Source of the DNA: Oscarella lobularis
Taxonomy: Eukaryota; Porifera; Homoscleromorpha; Homosclerophorida; Oscarellidae
Direction of reading: 5' to 3'
DNA: 64,000 nucleotides
NCBI RefSeq assembly: GCF_947507565.1
Contig: NC_089180.1
Coordinates: 2,480,001 to 2,544,000, forward strand
The first letter of the stretch is position 1. Each line of letters starts with the position of its first letter. The translations under genes and the position numbers were made by a program. Shown one piece after another: positions 63,124 through 64,000 of the stretch. The notes beneath the pieces were generated by a model that was not told where the DNA came from, did not search any database, and was given only the letters and a program-made list of their open reading frames with translations.

Positions 63124-64000
63124 TTAGACACTCTTCACGCGGTTAAGATGCAAGTGATGAACCCAGGCACGTTTCCAACTTTGCAAGTGGCGATTAATTC
63201 GAGGCTCACAGACATAGCTCAATAAGTCCGTTTCGTCTGAAGGGTCAAGAACATAGCAGTCTTCCAAATGCCGAAACAAACCGTAATACAGGTGAAGGAC
63301 ACCGGAGTAAACGTCGCGCCATAAACGTTCAATTCTGTGGTTATGGACACTTCGGCCAACCAGCATTGTTCCAGGTCCCCTTTGGGGATGATTAAGCATC
63401 ATCCGAGCCACGTCTACATTTTCCCCTCCCATGTCGCTCCTCACCCGAACCGGCAGCCCATATTCGCGAACGGTTTCATGAAATAAGTCGAGCACGGTCG
63501 ATGATTTATTGTTGGTAGAGCAGTGAATGTAGACGGGTAGTCTTGAAAAACCATCAACACCAGCATGAACAACAAAGCGCCACCTGCACATTACTTATCG
63601 TAATTTTTACATGACTAGGAAATGGTATGGCCAACCTGATCAGCTTATGATTTCCGTCAATATGCCAGAGTGATAATGGACCTGCGACGGAATAAGGACG
63701 TCGTCGATGAGCGGCTGTTATCCATCGCAAACAGACTCCTTGGGGGTCGCATCGAACAAGTGATTCTCGGATGCGCTGCTGCTGCACGCGAATGCCGCTG
63801 CTCTTCGGATAATTCTGTATCCAGCGTGAGGATAGTCAACCTTGAAACACCCGACTTTCTCATCCAATTCTTGGTCCGTCATGTCCGAATATGTTTCCCT
63901 AATGCTTAACCCGAACTGCTGCAAGCGCCGTTCAACTGTCCGTTTTGACACGCCCAACATCTCTGACATCTCTGGTACGGAGAATCCCGTTTCAATGAAG
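63124..64000 (-). CDS. Integrase-like transposase with intron, partial
   Basis: Runs off the right edge, so the N-terminus is outside. Part 1 (63969-63790) has a helix-turn-helix ([38 protein letters not shown]) and [10 protein letters not shown] deletion/frameshift near 63800 then leads to [15 protein letters not shown] and [15 protein letters not shown] (first catalytic Asp). A 52-base intron joins [20 protein letters not shown]. Then [16 protein letters not shown] (second Asp), [20 protein letters not shown] (Glu) and an alpha-helical tail follow to TAG. D, D and E of a retroviral-type integrase core are all present. This belongs to a family of eukaryotic integrase-type transposases common in corals, sponges and fish. 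Apart from the one shift it looks young. Confidence 0.7.
63584..63635 (-). other. 52-base intron in the integrase-like gene
   Basis: GTTGGC donor after ATCAG and AATGTGCAG acceptor before GTGGCGC. Removing it joins HKLIR directly to [11 protein letters not shown], the spacing expected in this family. Confidence 0.8.

Noticed and set aside
1..64000. CRISPR array, bacterial operons, phage
   Set aside because: The tandem arrays lack unique spacers between constant repeats, and genes have introns and eukaryotic transposon types.

Overview
The window reads as nuclear DNA of an animal, most likely an early-branching one. The nuclear-type signs are spliceosomal introns, pogo, hAT, P-like, PIF/Harbinger, Helitron, Ty3/gypsy, DIRS and LINE remnants, long satellite arrays and a 200-base assembly gap. 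A fragment of mitochondrial large-subunit rRNA with bacterial-like helices (43.0-43.2 kb), introns of 36-55 bases, and ROCO and ankyrin fragments would suit a sponge or another non-bilaterian; this is inference. No bacterial operon structure is visible. The stretch is a transposon graveyard with a few host-like gene fragments.

Layout. 0.2-3.1 kb: minisatellite, then gag-protease of a Ty3/gypsy element (A) with its primer binding site, cut by a pogo end. 3.3-9.0 kb: pogo C-terminus, DIRS reverse transcriptase, OTU-like, PIF1-like and LINE fragments, and a spliced YqaJ-type exonuclease fragment. 9.1-12.3 kb: minus-strand Ty3/gypsy element B with gag, protease, RT, RNase H and a truncated integrase, broken by stops and frameshifts. 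13-15.2 kb: pogo last exon, an unnamed family and a topoisomerase II-like piece. 16-19.4 kb: two tandem arrays, the first reversing direction near 18.54 kb. 19.5-24 kb: a small spliced reading frame, a P-like transposase and a LINE RT. 26.5-32.9 kb: tyrosine recombinase, assembly gap, pogo, hAT, THAP, another tandem array and an RPA-like OB-fold fragment. 34-36.1 kb: hAT-like protein and a frameshifted ROCO protein. 36.4-38.6 kb: two Helitron-type 3' ends around a ~170-base tandem array. 39-46.7 kb: THAP gene remnant, hAT, ankyrin exons, rRNA insertion, MITE, and a P-like gene open across two exons. 47-54 kb: DDE transposase, pogo/hAT junction, RecQ and DIRS fragments, and a coiled-coil/integrase-tail region. 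54-57.7 kb: a decayed Helitron RepHel. 58-64 kb: minisatellite, a ~420-base inverted repeat that looks like two tRNA-derived SINEs tail to tail, RING-like and hAT fragments, PIF/Harbinger, and a spliced integrase-like transposase at the right edge.

Most mobile genes are dead by stops or frameshifts. The best-preserved reading frames are the P-like gene at 45700-46705, the small spliced frame at 19574-19877, the YqaJ exon pair and the C-terminal exon of the integrase-like gene at 63.1-63.6 kb. Family names come from recognising motifs in translated sequence; no database search was possible.
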